The notes beneath the pieces were generated by a model. That model was given only the letters and a program-made list of their open reading frames with translations, was not told the DNA's origin and made no database searches. This document shows, piece after piece, positions 9,930 through 21,220 of a stretch of DNA of 52,405 bases (position 1 is the stretch's first letter; every line of letters starts with the position of its first letter). The position numbers were made by a program, and so were the translations under genes. This DNA is from Providencia alcalifaciens DSM 30120 (GTDB taxonomy: Bacteria; Pseudomonadota; Gammaproteobacteria; Enterobacterales; Enterobacteriaceae): assembly GCF_000173415.1 (NCBI RefSeq), contig NZ_ABXW01000078.1, forward strand, positions 1 through 52,405. Direction: 5' to 3'.

Positions 9930-9964
9930 TCAAAAACATTAACCATTAATTTATTGTGGTTAAT
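9930..9964 (-). terminator. Terminator-like hairpin directly after emrR
   Basis: ATTAACCA / TGGTTAAT (8 bp, 11-base loop), followed on the minus strand by GTTTTTG. It starts 4 bases after the emrR stop and may attenuate read-through into emrAB. Confidence 0.6.
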
Positions 9965-9968
9965 ATAA

Positions 9969-10484
9969 TCACTCTTTGATACTATCAAGCTTGATGAGTA
10001 ACTTGCGCATTAATTTATCAAGCTGCTGCTTTTCATCAGTGTCTAATGCCGACCAAATATCGATTAAGGCTTTATGTTGTGGTGGCAATAATCCGCTTAA
10101 AAACTCAGAGCCTTTTTCAGTTAAATGCAGGTGTAAGCAACGACGGTCATTATGACTTTCTTTACGTTCAATCCAGCCATTCTTTTCTAATTCATCTGCG
10201 ATACGCGTAGCGTTAGTGCGTGAAGATCCCAATGCTGCACTAAGTTCAGATGGCTGAATGCTATGAGAATCTTTGGTATCAAGGATCATTAACGCCATGA
10301 ACAGCGTTTCGTTGACTCCTTGAGCTCTTAGCATATTGTTACGTGATTCCAACAGTTTTCCATGCACGTGCATGCACAGGCGCGTTAATAAAATTTCTTG
10401 GTAAGGAATGGTATTTTCCAGTGAAACTTGTTGCGCGACACGGGCGTTAAGTAATTCTTCTGTCGGTGTAAATGAACTTTCCAT
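9969..10484 (-). CDS. emrR: EmrR/MprA MarR-family repressor
   Basis: MarR-type winged-helix repressor that in E. coli represses emrRAB and is released by drugs and uncouplers. Of its 171 residues (E. coli 176), ~45-150 form the domain: the recognition helix region [47 protein letters not shown] includes the classic wing with D-x-R. The conserved N-terminus ([30 protein letters not shown]) matches MprA. Transcribed toward emrA. A CAGTTG/CAACTG inverted repeat sits just upstream of the start, suggesting autoregulation. Confidence 0.94.
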   Translation of the reverse strand: MESSFTPTEELLNARVAQQVSLENTIPYQEILLTRLCMHVHGKLLESRNNMLRAQGVNETLFMALMILDTKDSHSIQPSELSAALGSSRTNATRIADELEKNGWIERKESHNDRRCLHLHLTEKGSEFLSGLLPPQHKALIDIWSALDTDEKQQLDKLMRKLLIKLDSIKE

Positions 10485-10506
10485 TATTTGGATACCTTAT
10501 TAGTTT

Positions 10507-10527
10507 CAGTTGGTAATGTTTCAACTG
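10507..10527. promoter_or_regulatory. Candidate EmrR operator
   Basis: Inverted repeat CAGTTG-N9-CAACTG, 22 bases before the emrR start, between the start codon and a TATAAT-like box on the minus strand at 10575-10570. MarR-family autoregulation is known; binding here is inference. Confidence 0.4.
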
Positions 10528-10764
10528 CAATCAACCATGTGAATGGTATATTAAAAGATAGAATTAGCAATTATACTTAATTAATTTCATCCATTTTATT
10601 TTGACAATGATACATCATTCATAAATTTTATGAATGTGTTTTAACGCATTTAGTATAGTTCAATTAACAATCACTGCTTTCTTACTATCGTGCAGATAAA
10701 TAGATCAAAGTATAATTGCGTTTTATACGACAAATAAAATCATATAAAACAATATATAATCACA

Positions 10765-10930
10765 TCGCATTAACTCAATACCATTTTTTTTATTACTCAA
10801 TAATTACAAGATAGAAGGATCTCTCTTTTTGGGGGTAAATACCAAGAGAAGGAGCCTAGGGTACTGAGTGATACTGGGTTAATATTTTATGGGCAAGAAG
10901 TATACCATTTGATGAAGGTATACTTTTTGC
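10765..10930 (+). ncRNA. Candidate small RNA
   Basis: A TATAAT box at 10755-10760 is followed by an imperfect hairpin at 10822-10849 (TCTCTT..GG / CC..AAGAGA around a GGGGGTAAATA loop) and a terminator at 10898-10930. No gene follows on this strand. I recognise no known enterobacterial RNA family. The -35 is poor and the 5' end is a guess. Confidence 0.35.
10898..10930 (+). terminator. Orphan plus-strand terminator
   Basis: Stem AAGTATACC / GGTATACTT with a 10-base loop and a tail TTTTTGCTT. No coding region on the plus strand precedes it. Confidence 0.6.
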
Positions 10931-11090
10931 TTAACTGTGTCACTAATTAACTTTTTCTAAGTAAATTATACCTTGCACTAATTATTTATCATTGTTAGCT
11001 ATTTGATAAGATGATTATTATCATAGCCACATAATAATAGGTTAAATAATGGACCAGGAAAGAATGTGATTGATATTAAGTGAGCTGGAT

Positions 11091-11124
11091 ATGCATAACC
11101 GCAATCTATTTAGCGGCTATGCAT
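11091..11124 (-). repeat. Hairpin downstream of the ygaY-like gene
   Basis: A 12-bp stem, ATGCATAACCGC / GCGGCTATGCAT, with one position that becomes a G-U pair in minus-strand RNA, and a 10-base loop. It lies 19 bases after the stop. No T-run follows, so it may protect the 3' end rather than terminate. Confidence 0.55.
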
Positions 11125-11142
11125 TGAGAGAATTAAATGTAT

Positions 11143-12342
11143 TTATTGCTCTGAAGTAATTTTTGGATCAAATCGAGCACCAATAGCCCAAATGATTAAG
11201 CTTATTCCGGTCAAGACCGCCCCTGAAATTGCAACGCCTAGCCAGCCCGCATGTTCATATGCATATCCTGAAAGTAATGAACCTAATGCACCACCAATAA
11301 AATAACTGGTCATATAACCTGCGGTTAAGCGGTTACGTGCTTCAGGCATAATACGATAAAGGGTACTTTGGTTTGTGACATGCACGGCTTGAACCGCCAA
11401 ATCAAGGACTAATACACCGATAATAAAGGCAATTAACGAATACTTCGCTATGCCAATGGGGATCCAAGATAACAGTAGTAACACTAAGCCAAGGGTCGTG
11501 ATTAATTTACCTTTGCCTTTATCAACTAAGCGACCCGCTTGAGTTGCCATTAATGCTCCTGCCGCACCAACAAGACCAAATAGTCCGATAGTCCCTTCCG
11601 AATAATTGAATGGGGGGCTAGCAAGCAAGAATGCCATGGCAGTCCATAACAGAGCAAAATTTGCAAAAGTTAAGGCTCCAAGTAAAGCTCGAGTTCCTAA
11701 TACGGGGGTTGTAAAAAACAGGCGTCCAATGGAGCAGATGAGCTGAAAATAGTTAAGATCAGTTTTTTGGTGATAGCGGGGTAGTTTGAGCGCTAAAACA
11801 AGGACGAGGATCATCATCAATCCAAAGGCGACCCAGTAAATGGCTCTCCATCCCCCGATCATGGCAACCCCGCCAGAGATAGTTCTGGCAAGTAAAATAC
11901 CTAAAAGTAGCCCACTCATAATTGTTCCGACAGCTTTCCCTCTTTGATGCGGTTTCGCAATAGAGGCAGCCATAGGAACAAGGACTTGCGCGACAACGGA
12001 GAATAATCCGGTTAAAGCCGTACCGAGCAAAATTTGCCAAATATTGTCAGAAAGCGCCGTGATTAATAAACCACTCGCTGACAATGTCGTCATGATGATG
12101 ACCAACTTTTTTCGTTCGAAAAGATCACCGAGAGGAACTAAAAATAGTAACCCAACGGCATAGCCTAATTGAGCTGCCGTCACAATAAACCCAGCCATGT
12201 TAGTGGTGAGGTTAAATTGGAGTGCGATGGTATCGAGTAGAGGTTGCGCGTAATAGTTACTGGCAACGACGAGTCCGGTGGCAATTGCCATTAAGAGCGT
12301 TAAGCCCGTAGTCAGTTCCGCTTGTGGTGTTTTTATGCTCAT
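11143..12342 (-). CDS. ygaY: MFS exporter, YgaY-like
   Basis: Twelve-helix major facilitator superfamily protein, 399 residues, probably a drug or metabolite exporter; substrate unknown. The N-terminal helix (ATGLVVASNYYAQPLLDTIALQF) and motif A-like loop (PLGDLFERKKLV) are typical of the YgaY/YnfM type. It occupies the position of ygaY between nrdF and emrR. That gene is a pseudogene in E. coli K-12, whereas this copy is intact. The start at 12342 has only a weak ribosome binding site. The family is clear; the symbol rests on synteny. Confidence 0.75.
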   Translation of the reverse strand: MSIKTPQAELTTGLTLLMAIATGLVVASNYYAQPLLDTIALQFNLTTNMAGFIVTAAQLGYAVGLLFLVPLGDLFERKKLVIIMTTLSASGLLITALSDNIWQILLGTALTGLFSVVAQVLVPMAASIAKPHQRGKAVGTIMSGLLLGILLARTISGGVAMIGGWRAIYWVAFGLMMILVLVLALKLPRYHQKTDLNYFQLICSIGRLFFTTPVLGTRALLGALTFANFALLWTAMAFLLASPPFNYSEGTIGLFGLVGAAGALMATQAGRLVDKGKGKLITTLGLVLLLLSWIPIGIAKYSLIAFIIGVLVLDLAVQAVHVTNQSTLYRIMPEARNRLTAGYMTSYFIGGALGSLLSGYAYEHAGWLGVAISGAVLTGISLIIWAIGARFDPKITSEQ

Positions 12343-12376
12343 TATGCTTCGAATATAAGTGTTAATTTATTATTCA

Positions 12377-12402
12377 GTGGGCAGGCTTTAAGCCTAACCC
12401 AC
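12377..12402 (-). terminator. Hairpin downstream of nrdF
   Basis: GTGGG..AGGCT-TAA-AGCCT..CCCAC forms a strong stem with a small internal bulge, between nrdF and the ygaY-like start. The T-run is poor, so termination of the nrd operon here is tentative. Confidence 0.4.
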
Positions 12403-12486
12403 CATTATTGTTCAATGAGTTAATGCATGAGGTTATTTTATTATTTTTTTCAGAACATTGATGCGTGATATTTTTGTTGATGTTAT

Positions 12487-15596
<3,110 letters not shown>

Positions 15597-15604
<8 letters not shown>

Positions 15605-16031
15605 TGATTGGTTCCTTTGTATGAGCGCTTTCCCAGAATGTTTTCAATCCTTGTTTTACGGACTGTACATCTCGCTCAGTACCTAATAATTCGAAGCGAT
15701 AGAGGAAGGGAATAGCACATTTTTGAGCAATAATGCTGCCGGCGAGCGCGTAAGCTTCCCCAAAATTAGTATTACCTGCCGCAATAACACCGCGAATCAA
15801 CGCACGATTAGTTGGGATATTGAGAAAATGCACAACTTCTTTAGGTACTGCACCATGGGAAGAGCCTCCACCATAGGTCGGTAGCAGCAGTACATAAGGC
15901 TGAGTTGCTAAAATGGCATTTTCAGGTAAATGACCGATGGGGATGCGGGTTGCTGGCAATTGTAATTTTTCGATAAACCGATGGCAGCTGCCCGAATGGC
16001 TCGAAAAATAAATCAGTGGCTGTGTGGTCAT
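15597..16031 (-). CDS. nrdI: NrdI flavodoxin-like protein
   Basis: Flavoprotein that supplies oxidant for assembling the manganese-tyrosyl cofactor of NrdF. It has 144 residues. The flavin-binding features are [16 protein letters not shown] at the N-terminus, [20 protein letters not shown] in the middle, and [18 protein letters not shown]. It starts 11 bases after the nrdH stop and overlaps nrdE by 8 bases, so nrdHIEF is one transcript. Confidence 0.96.
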
Positions 16032-16042
16032 ATCAGCCTCAC

Positions 16043-16269
16043 TTACTCAATCAAAGCATTGATTTTGTCAGGGCGAAATCCTGACCAATGTTGCTCTCCC
16101 ACGATAACAACGGGAAGTTGTTGGTAACCTAGTTTTTTATAAATTCAATGGCTTGATTATCTTCAGATAGGTCGATGACTTTATATTGAAGTTGCTTGCG
16201 TTCAAAAGCTTGGTAGGTGGCATTACACTGGACGCAGTTAGGCTTACTATAAATGGTAATCTCAGTCAT
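16043..16269 (-). pseudogene. nrdH: NrdH glutaredoxin-like protein, frame interrupted
   Basis: Electron donor to NrdE. The zero frame from the ATG at 16269 reads MTEITIYSKPNCVQC, with the redox pair CVQC, and stops at TAG (16131-16129) after 46 residues. The -1 frame then continues [30 protein letters not shown] and a TAA, containing the conserved cis-Pro (QLPV) and WSGFRPD. Joined, the product is 75 residues, normal for NrdH. The join lies in a six-A run (16138-16133), which with the next C forms the heptamer A AAA AAC. Either one A was lost (mutation or base-calling error) or ribosomes shift -1 here. Confidence 0.85.
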
Positions 16270-16334
16270 TTTTTTCACCTTAATATTTTCAGAACGTGGT
16301 AGTTACGTGATAGTGGTGTATCCAAGATGGTTTG

Positions 16335-16350
16335 ATCCTATATATTGATA
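16335..16350. promoter_or_regulatory. NrdR box, proximal
   Basis: ATCCTATATATTGATA resembles the NrdR consensus acaCwATATATwGtgt. It starts exactly 31 bases from the second box; NrdR boxes usually come in pairs spaced by whole helical turns. Confidence 0.6.
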
Positions 16351-16365
16351 AAAAATATTTCAACC

Positions 16366-16381
16366 ACACAATATATAGTGA
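16366..16381. promoter_or_regulatory. NrdR box, distal
   Basis: ACACAATATATAGTGA matches the NrdR consensus at nearly every position. With the proximal box it should allow dATP/ATP-responsive repression of nrdHIEF. Confidence 0.75.
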
Positions 16382-16387
16382 TTTCTT

Positions 16388-16412
16388 AATTTGAATGATA
16401 ATCATTCAAATT
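16388..16412. promoter_or_regulatory. Fur box upstream of nrdH
   Basis: A perfect 12-bp dyad around A16400, with core GAATGATAATCATTC, matching the Fur consensus GATAATGATAATCATTATC. Fur repression of nrdHIEF under iron repletion is known in E. coli. Confidence 0.8.
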
Positions 16413-16524
16413 ATTAGCTATGCTGTTATTAACATTGGAAATAAAAAAATTCAGGGGGAGATGATTCAGTTAGCTACACTGAGAAAAAATATCATTGCAA
16501 AGTAGAAATAATTTACCTTATAAC

Positions 16525-16540
16525 TGTATATACAATCAGG
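16525..16540. promoter_or_regulatory. LexA-like site upstream of ogt
   Basis: CTGTATATACAATCAG fits CTGT-N8-ACAG except for one base in the second half-site. It lies just downstream of the possible ogt -10. The half-site CTGTATATA matches the SOS box well; function is inference. Confidence 0.35.
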
Positions 16541-16566
16541 TAAGTGAATCCTTTTGAGGAGATGTT

Positions 16567-17025
16567 ATGTACCATCAATATTTAGTAGCCCCAGAAAACT
16601 TTCCGAAACCGTGGATCCATATTACGGCTGATGATGAAGGTGTGACGAGTATCTATTTTGTTGATGAAAAAACGGAGAAAGAGTCGAAGAACGAATTCTC
16701 AAAGCAGTGTGCTAAAGAGTTAAAAGAATATTTCAATCATAAGCGGAAAGTGTTTTCTGTCGCACTGAATCCGCAAGGTACTGAGTTTCAGAAAAAAGTC
16801 TGGAAGCATTTGTGCGAAATTCCTTATGGTGAGCGCTGGAGTTATAAAGATCTCGCCTTAAAATTAGGTTCTGTTAACTATTGCCGAGCTGTAGGAATGG
16901 CAAATTCCCGTAATCCTATTTCATTGATTGTGCCTTGTCATCGTGTGTTGGGGCATGATGGAAAATTGGTGGGTTACACAGGGGGTCTGGATATTAAAGA
17001 TTGGCTACTTATTCACGAGAAGTAA
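16567..17025 (+). CDS. ogt: Methylated-DNA--protein-cysteine S-methyltransferase
   Basis: Suicide DNA-repair protein that takes the alkyl group from O6-alkylguanine onto its own Cys. In 152 residues it shows the active-site motif PCHRV, the helix-turn-helix region (YKDLALKLGSVNYCRAVGMANSRNP) with the Arg finger, and GYTGGLDIKDWLLIHE at the C-terminus. AGGAG lies 6 bases before the ATG. The N-terminal domain is short. The gene could be a paralogue rather than the orthologue of E. coli ogt, so the symbol is tentative. Divergent from nrdH. Confidence 0.85.
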   Translation: MYHQYLVAPENFPKPWIHITADDEGVTSIYFVDEKTEKESKNEFSKQCAKELKEYFNHKRKVFSVALNPQGTEFQKKVWKHLCEIPYGERWSYKDLALKLGSVNYCRAVGMANSRNPISLIVPCHRVLGHDGKLVGYTGGLDIKDWLLIHEK

Positions 17026-17242
17026 ACGCTGAAAAATTAACTATTAGTAATACTTATCTTTGCGTTAATTACTATTGATAAGAATTATTTCCGTTTTTTT
17101 GGGGAAACGTGTGGATAAATAATATTTTTTTATCATTTAAATCAATTTTCGTGATCTAGGTTGTAGACAAGTAAGTTACATATCTGATGTACTGAGCTTG
17201 ATACAGATGGTGTGTCTATTTTATTTTAAAGGTAATAATTTG

Positions 17243-17452
17243 ATGTCTAAAGTTAAAGGTAACGTTAAGTGGTTCAATGAATCTAAAGGTTTTGGTTTCA
17301 TCACTCCAGAAGATGGTAGCAAAGATGTTTTTGTTCACTTCTCTGCGATTTCTGGCGACGGTTTCAAAACCTTAGCAGAAGGCCAAAAAGTCGAATTCGA
17401 AATCACTGAAGGCGCGAAAGGTCCATCAGCTGCTAACGTTGTCTCTTTGTAA
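17243..17452 (+). CDS. cspE: Cold-shock-family RNA chaperone CspE
   Basis: 69-residue OB-fold protein that binds single-stranded RNA and DNA and melts RNA structure. Both RNA-binding motifs are present, KGFGFI (RNP1) and VFVHF (RNP2), and the N-terminus [16 protein letters not shown] is nearly identical to E. coli CspE. The frame extends upstream to 17198, but the family start is the ATG at 17243 with AAAGG 10 bases before it. Monocistronic, closed by its own terminator. Confidence 0.95.
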   Translation: MSKVKGNVKWFNESKGFGFITPEDGSKDVFVHFSAISGDGFKTLAEGQKVEFEITEGAKGPSAANVVSL

Positions 17453-17480
17453 TTAAATACTTAGAAACGAACAGCACTAA

Positions 17481-17513
17481 ACTCGCACTAGCATTGCTAG
17501 CGCGAGTTTTTTT
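17481..17513 (+). terminator. Terminator after cspE
   Basis: ACTCGC-a-CTAGC-ATT-GCTAG-c-GCGAGT followed by T7: a 12-position stem with one mismatch. Confidence 0.9.
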
Positions 17514-17570
17514 ATTGATCAAATTCACCGAATAATAATTTGTATTAGTGATAAATTAGATAATTAATAA

Positions 17571-17607
17571 AAAACCCCAATGTGCAATATGCATCATCAG
17601 GGTTTTT
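17571..17607. terminator. Terminator between cspE and lipA
   Basis: AAAACCC / GGGTTTT arms with A and T tails enclose 22 bases. It lies 32 bases after the lipA stop and probably ends lipA on the minus strand. Confidence 0.6.
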
Positions 17608-17638
17608 CTGCAAGCATCGTTGGGTAAAATGGTAAATA

Positions 17639-18604
17639 TTATTTAACTTCTTCACCTTTTGCTTGTAGGTCAGCATGGTAAGAAGAGCGCACAAATGGAC
17701 CACATGCTGCATGTGTGAAGCCCATATCCATAGCCGCTTCTTTCATTTCATCGAACTCAGCAGGGCTGACGTAACGCTTAACGGGTAAATGGTGGCGGCT
17801 TGGCTGCAAGTATTGTCCCAATGTTAACATCGTCACGCCATGACGACGTAAGTCACGCATAACTTCGATAATTTCTTCATTGGTTTCGCCTAAGCCAACC
17901 ATTAAACCTGATTTTGTTGGGATTTCTGGATGTGCTTCTTTGAATTTTTCCAGTAATTTCAAGGACCATTCATAGTTAGCGCCAGGGCGAACTTGGCGGT
18001 AAATGCGTGGAACGTTTTCAAGGTTATGGTTAAACACATCCGGTGGCGTAGCGGTAAGGATCTCTAATGCGCGATCCATACGGCCGCGGAAATCAGGTAC
18101 AAGCGTTTCAATTTTAATCGATGGGCTTTTTTCTCTGATTGCACTGATGCAGTCAGCGAAATGCTGTGCGCCGCCATCACGTAAATCATCACGGTCTACG
18201 GAAGTAATAACCACATAGCGTAGAGCCATATCTTTGATAGTTTGGGCTAATTTTTCAGGCTCATTGGCATCAGGGGCATTTGGGCGACCGTGGGCAACAT
18301 CACAGAATGGGCAACGGCGAGTACAGATTGCACCTAAAATCATAAAGGTGGCAGTTCCGTGGTTAAAACATTCAGAGAGGTTAGGGCATGACGCTTCTTC
18401 GCAGACGGAGTGCAAGCCATTTTTACGCATTGCGGCTTTGATGCCTTGAATTCGCGTAGAGTCAGCTGGCAATCTGATTTTCATCCAGTCAGGTTTACGT
18501 AGAATTTCTTCACGTTCCGTCACCACGTTTTTAACAGGGATCAGTGCCATTTTATCGGCGTCACGATATTTAATTCCACGCTCGATCTGAATTGGTTTAC
18601 TCAT
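17639..18604 (-). CDS. lipA: Lipoyl synthase
   Basis: Radical-SAM enzyme that inserts two sulfurs into octanoyl groups on E2 and H proteins. It has 321 residues, the same as E. coli. Both iron-sulfur clusters are visible: the radical-SAM CTRRCPFC and the auxiliary-cluster Cys set in [12 protein letters not shown]. The C-terminal RSSYHA supplies the serine ligand of the auxiliary cluster. It lies downstream of lipB, which makes its substrate; a 70-base gap allows joint or separate transcription. Confidence 0.97.
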   Translation of the reverse strand: MSKPIQIERGIKYRDADKMALIPVKNVVTEREEILRKPDWMKIRLPADSTRIQGIKAAMRKNGLHSVCEEASCPNLSECFNHGTATFMILGAICTRRCPFCDVAHGRPNAPDANEPEKLAQTIKDMALRYVVITSVDRDDLRDGGAQHFADCISAIREKSPSIKIETLVPDFRGRMDRALEILTATPPDVFNHNLENVPRIYRQVRPGANYEWSLKLLEKFKEAHPEIPTKSGLMVGLGETNEEIIEVMRDLRRHGVTMLTLGQYLQPSRHHLPVKRYVSPAEFDEMKEAAMDMGFTHAACGPFVRSSYHADLQAKGEEVK

Positions 18605-18674
18605 AATGTGCCGGTTCCAGTTATCTGTTTGCCATTAAAATTTTTTTGAAAAATGTTAAAAAATTATAGCATTA

Positions 18675-19304
18675 TTATTGAACAATATGAAATCCAAGTG
18701 TGTCACAGAACTGACTAATAAGCACTGGTTGAACATCGCTTAATGTAATATTTGGCGACAGTGCTCGCACTTGTGTCATTTTCAACTCACTATAACCACA
18801 GGGGTTAATGCGATTAAAAGGCTCTAAATCCATATCAACATTCAGTGCCAATCCATGGAACGAACAGCCTTTGCGGATGCGTAAACCAAGGGAGCAGATT
18901 TTGTCTCCATTGACATACACTCCGGGGGCATCAGGGCGTGGGTACGCACTGATATTAAAATGAGCGAGGGTATTCACCACGCAGGTTTCTAGAGCACTAA
19001 CCAGTTCACGGACACCAATATGGCTACGCTTTAAATCCACCATAACATACATCACTTGCTGACCGGGACCATGATACGTCACTTGTCCACCTCGATCGCT
19101 TTGGATGACAGGAATGTTTCCTGGCGCGAGAACATGCTCAGCTTTACCTGCTTGCCCTTGAGTAAATACAGAAGGGTGCTGTACCAGCCAAATTTCGTCG
19201 CAGGTATCAGAAGTACGGGATTCAGTAAATTGATGCATTGCCTCAGATGTGCTCTCGTAGGGAGCCAGACCTAAGTCGCGGATGATGATGCTATTCTTCG
19301 ACAA
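18675..19304 (-). CDS. lipB: Octanoyl-ACP:protein N-octanoyltransferase
   Basis: Transfers octanoate from acyl carrier protein to lipoyl domains, the step before LipA. It has 209 residues (E. coli 213). Conserved segments include [23 protein letters not shown], the lysine of the active site in [21 protein letters not shown], and the catalytic Cys in INPCGY. It begins 157 bases after ybeD and lies just ahead of lipA. Confidence 0.96.
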   Translation of the reverse strand: MSKNSIIIRDLGLAPYESTSEAMHQFTESRTSDTCDEIWLVQHPSVFTQGQAGKAEHVLAPGNIPVIQSDRGGQVTYHGPGQQVMYVMVDLKRSHIGVRELVSALETCVVNTLAHFNISAYPRPDAPGVYVNGDKICSLGLRIRKGCSFHGLALNVDMDLEPFNRINPCGYSELKMTQVRALSPNITLSDVQPVLISQFCDTLGFHIVQ

Positions 19305-19419
19305 AATTCGGTGTCCACAGGCTGTAAAGATGAATGGCAGTATAACGCTGTGAAAGCTTTACCACCAGTTTAGCTTGTTATAAATGTGTTATTTTGCAGT
19401 ATATTTCAACATTACGAGC

Positions 19420-19450
19420 AATAAAAAACCGAGCACATGGCTCGGCTTTT
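19420..19450 (-). terminator. Terminator after ybeD
   Basis: Stem CCGAGC / GCTCGG with a 5-base loop. On the minus strand it is followed by TTTTTTATT; T5 on the other side may also allow plus-strand use. Confidence 0.85.
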
Positions 19451-19461
19451 TGCGCTGTTCA

Positions 19462-19725
19462 TTACAGGACAACTTTGACTAATTCTAATGCGCCTAACTC
19501 AGTGTAGAGCGTTTCAACTTGCTCAATGTGAGTCGCGTTAATCGTAATAGAAACTGAGTGGTAGTTACCTTTGCTGCTCGGTTTCACATCCGGTGCATAG
19601 TCACCCGGAGCATGGCGTTGAACAACTTCAATGACTTGGTCAACTAATTCTGGCTGCGCTAGGCCCATCACTTTGTAGGTCAATGGACATGGGAACTCAA
19701 GCAGTTCACCTAATTTCGTTTTCAT
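19462..19725 (-). CDS. ybeD: YbeD (DUF493) small regulatory-fold protein
   Basis: 87-residue conserved protein with an ACT-like ferredoxin fold; exact role unknown, usually beside lipB. It is almost identical to E. coli YbeD over [21 protein letters not shown] and [25 protein letters not shown]. The frame runs open to 19845, but AGGAG 5 bases before the ATG at 19725 and the exact match to the 87-residue family length decide the start. Confidence 0.95.
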   Translation of the reverse strand: MKTKLGELLEFPCPLTYKVMGLAQPELVDQVIEVVQRHAPGDYAPDVKPSSKGNYHSVSITINATHIEQVETLYTELGALELVKVVL

Positions 19726-19756
19726 GGGCACTCCTAAAAGATTAATTAGCGCCTGT

Positions 19757-19797
19757 ATAAAAATTGGCTGGAAGAAAATAGATTTCGCCAGCCAATT
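19757..19797 (-). terminator. Terminator after dacA
   Basis: Ten-bp arms AATTGGCTGG / CCAGCCAATT, with inner GAAA/TTTC pairing, are followed on the minus strand by TTTTTA. Confidence 0.8.
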
Positions 19798-19801
19798 CAT
19801 G

Positions 19802-19847
19802 ACCCCACTAGGGGTTTGTATTTCACTACAGGCTTTCAGATACAAAC
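19802..19847 (-). repeat. Two tandem hairpins between dacA and ybeD
   Basis: GTTTGTAT (19814-19821) pairs with ATACAAAC (19840-19847), and ACCCC (19802-19806) pairs with GGGGT (19811-19815). They share bases 19814-19815, so the two are partly exclusive. With the dacA terminator the ~150-base gap is almost wholly structured. Confidence 0.5.
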
Positions 19848-19879
19848 TATATGGGGTTAACTTATTTCGATTTCAAGTA

Positions 19880-21109
19880 TTAACTAAACCAACGATGGAA
19901 TAATAGTTTGATGTAGTCGATCAAGCGGCTGAAGAAGCCACCTTCTTCAACATCTTTTAATACCGTTAAAGGACGTTGTTCAATTGTTTTGCCGTCTAAT
20001 TGGAAGCTAATCGTTCCGACTTGCTGGCCTTTTTTCAGCGGTGCTTCAATTTCAGTTGTGGTTAATTCGTAGCTTGCTTTCAAGTCTTTTAAACGACCAC
20101 GAGGAATGGTGAGGTAAAGGTCTTCAACGACGCCTAATTTAACTTCGCTGTCATCACCAAACCAAACGGGAGCAGTTGCGAACTCAACATCGGCTTGCAG
20201 TGGCTTAACTGTTTCATAGAAGCGGAAGCCATAAGTGAGCAGTTTTTTGCTTTCTGCATCACGACCTTTACTGCTTTTTCCACCCATAACAACAGAGATC
20301 AGGCGCATATCGCCATCTTTCGCTGATGCCACTAAGTTATAACCCGCTGCATCAGTATGACCGGTTTTAATCCCATCAACGGCGAGGCTTTTATCCCATA
20401 GTAGACCATTACGGTTAGTTTGGCGGATATTATTAAACGTAAACTCTTTTTCTTTGTAAATTTCGTACTCTTCCGGTACATCACGGATCAGTGCTTGACC
20501 AATCAACGCCATATCGCGAGCAGAACTGTATTGACCCGCGGCATCCAAACCATGAACCGTTTGGAAGTGGGTATTTTGCAGACCCAGTTTAGTTACGTAG
20601 GTGTTCATCAAGTTAACGAAGTTAGCTTGATCACCAGCAACATAATCCGCCATTGCTACACAAGCATCGTTACCTGACTGTAAGTTAATACCACGGGTCA
20701 GCTGAGAAACACTCACGCGATCCCCTGGTTTTAAGAACATTAATGATGAGCCTTTGAAGATTGGATTACCTGTCGCCCATGCATCATCGCCAACCGTAAC
20801 CATATCATTCGCACCGATTTTGCCTGATTTAATGGCTTGACCGATAACGTAGCTGGTCATCATTTTGGTCAAACTGGCAGGATCGCGGCGTTGGTCTGCA
20901 TTGCTTTCGGCAAGGACTTTACCTGAATTGTAATCAATTAAGATATAGGCAGCCGCATCAATGTCTGGCACTGCGGGAATTGATGTATTTGGAAATGCTT
21001 CATCTGCATTTGCAAAATTAGCAGTAGAAACGATCAGTGCAGAAGCCAAGGCAGTCTGGCGCGCAATGCGTGACAGAAAGACATAGCGTGATGGGAAGAC
21101 ATTTTTCAT
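19880..21109 (-). CDS. dacA: D-alanyl-D-alanine carboxypeptidase, PBP5
   Basis: Removes the terminal D-Ala from peptidoglycan pentapeptides in the periplasm. It has 409 residues (E. coli 403). A signal peptide ends near ANFANA. The three penicillin-binding motifs are S79-x-x-K82 (SLTK), S145-G-N and the KTG of KTGHTDAAG. The C-terminal amphipathic helix ([17 protein letters not shown]) anchors it to the outer face of the inner membrane. Follows rlpA after a 191-base gap containing a repeat element. Confidence 0.96.
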   Translation of the reverse strand: MKNVFPSRYVFLSRIARQTALASALIVSTANFANADEAFPNTSIPAVPDIDAAAYILIDYNSGKVLAESNADQRRDPASLTKMMTSYVIGQAIKSGKIGANDMVTVGDDAWATGNPIFKGSSLMFLKPGDRVSVSQLTRGINLQSGNDACVAMADYVAGDQANFVNLMNTYVTKLGLQNTHFQTVHGLDAAGQYSSARDMALIGQALIRDVPEEYEIYKEKEFTFNNIRQTNRNGLLWDKSLAVDGIKTGHTDAAGYNLVASAKDGDMRLISVVMGGKSSKGRDAESKKLLTYGFRFYETVKPLQADVEFATAPVWFGDDSEVKLGVVEDLYLTIPRGRLKDLKASYELTTTEIEAPLKKGQQVGTISFQLDGKTIEQRPLTVLKDVEEGGFFSRLIDYIKLLFHRWFS

Positions 21110-21220
21110 GGTTGTATCATTATATCCGGCATTCGGTTAACACAAGAAAGCGCAGTTTAGCAAAAGTTCAAAGGCAGATAAAAGAAGCTCTTGCGCTGTG
21201 CAGGTAAATTTACGCTAGTT

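Larger units (their letters stand above)
10485..11142. other. 658-base gene-free stretch upstream of emrR
   Basis: Very AT-rich and holds no convincing coding frame. Its left end has the emrR promoter and possible operator. The middle has a plus-strand hairpin region ending in a terminator (10898-10930) with no gene after it, which suggests a small RNA. The right end has a 12-bp hairpin (11091-11124) after the ygaY-like gene. In E. coli this interval holds ygaZH; no remnant of them is recognisable. Confidence 0.6.
16270..16566. other. Divergent nrdH/ogt control region
   Basis: About 300 bases without a gene. The left half holds the two NrdR boxes and the Fur dyad for nrdH. The right half holds a possible ogt promoter (TTGCAA at 16495, TTATAA at 16519, spacer 18) and a LexA-like site. 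Confidence 0.6.

Noticed and set aside
10801-10930. Riboswitch in the emrR-ygaY gap
   Set aside because: It does not match the TPP, manganese, c-di-GMP or guanidine consensus as I know them, and no plus-strand gene follows.
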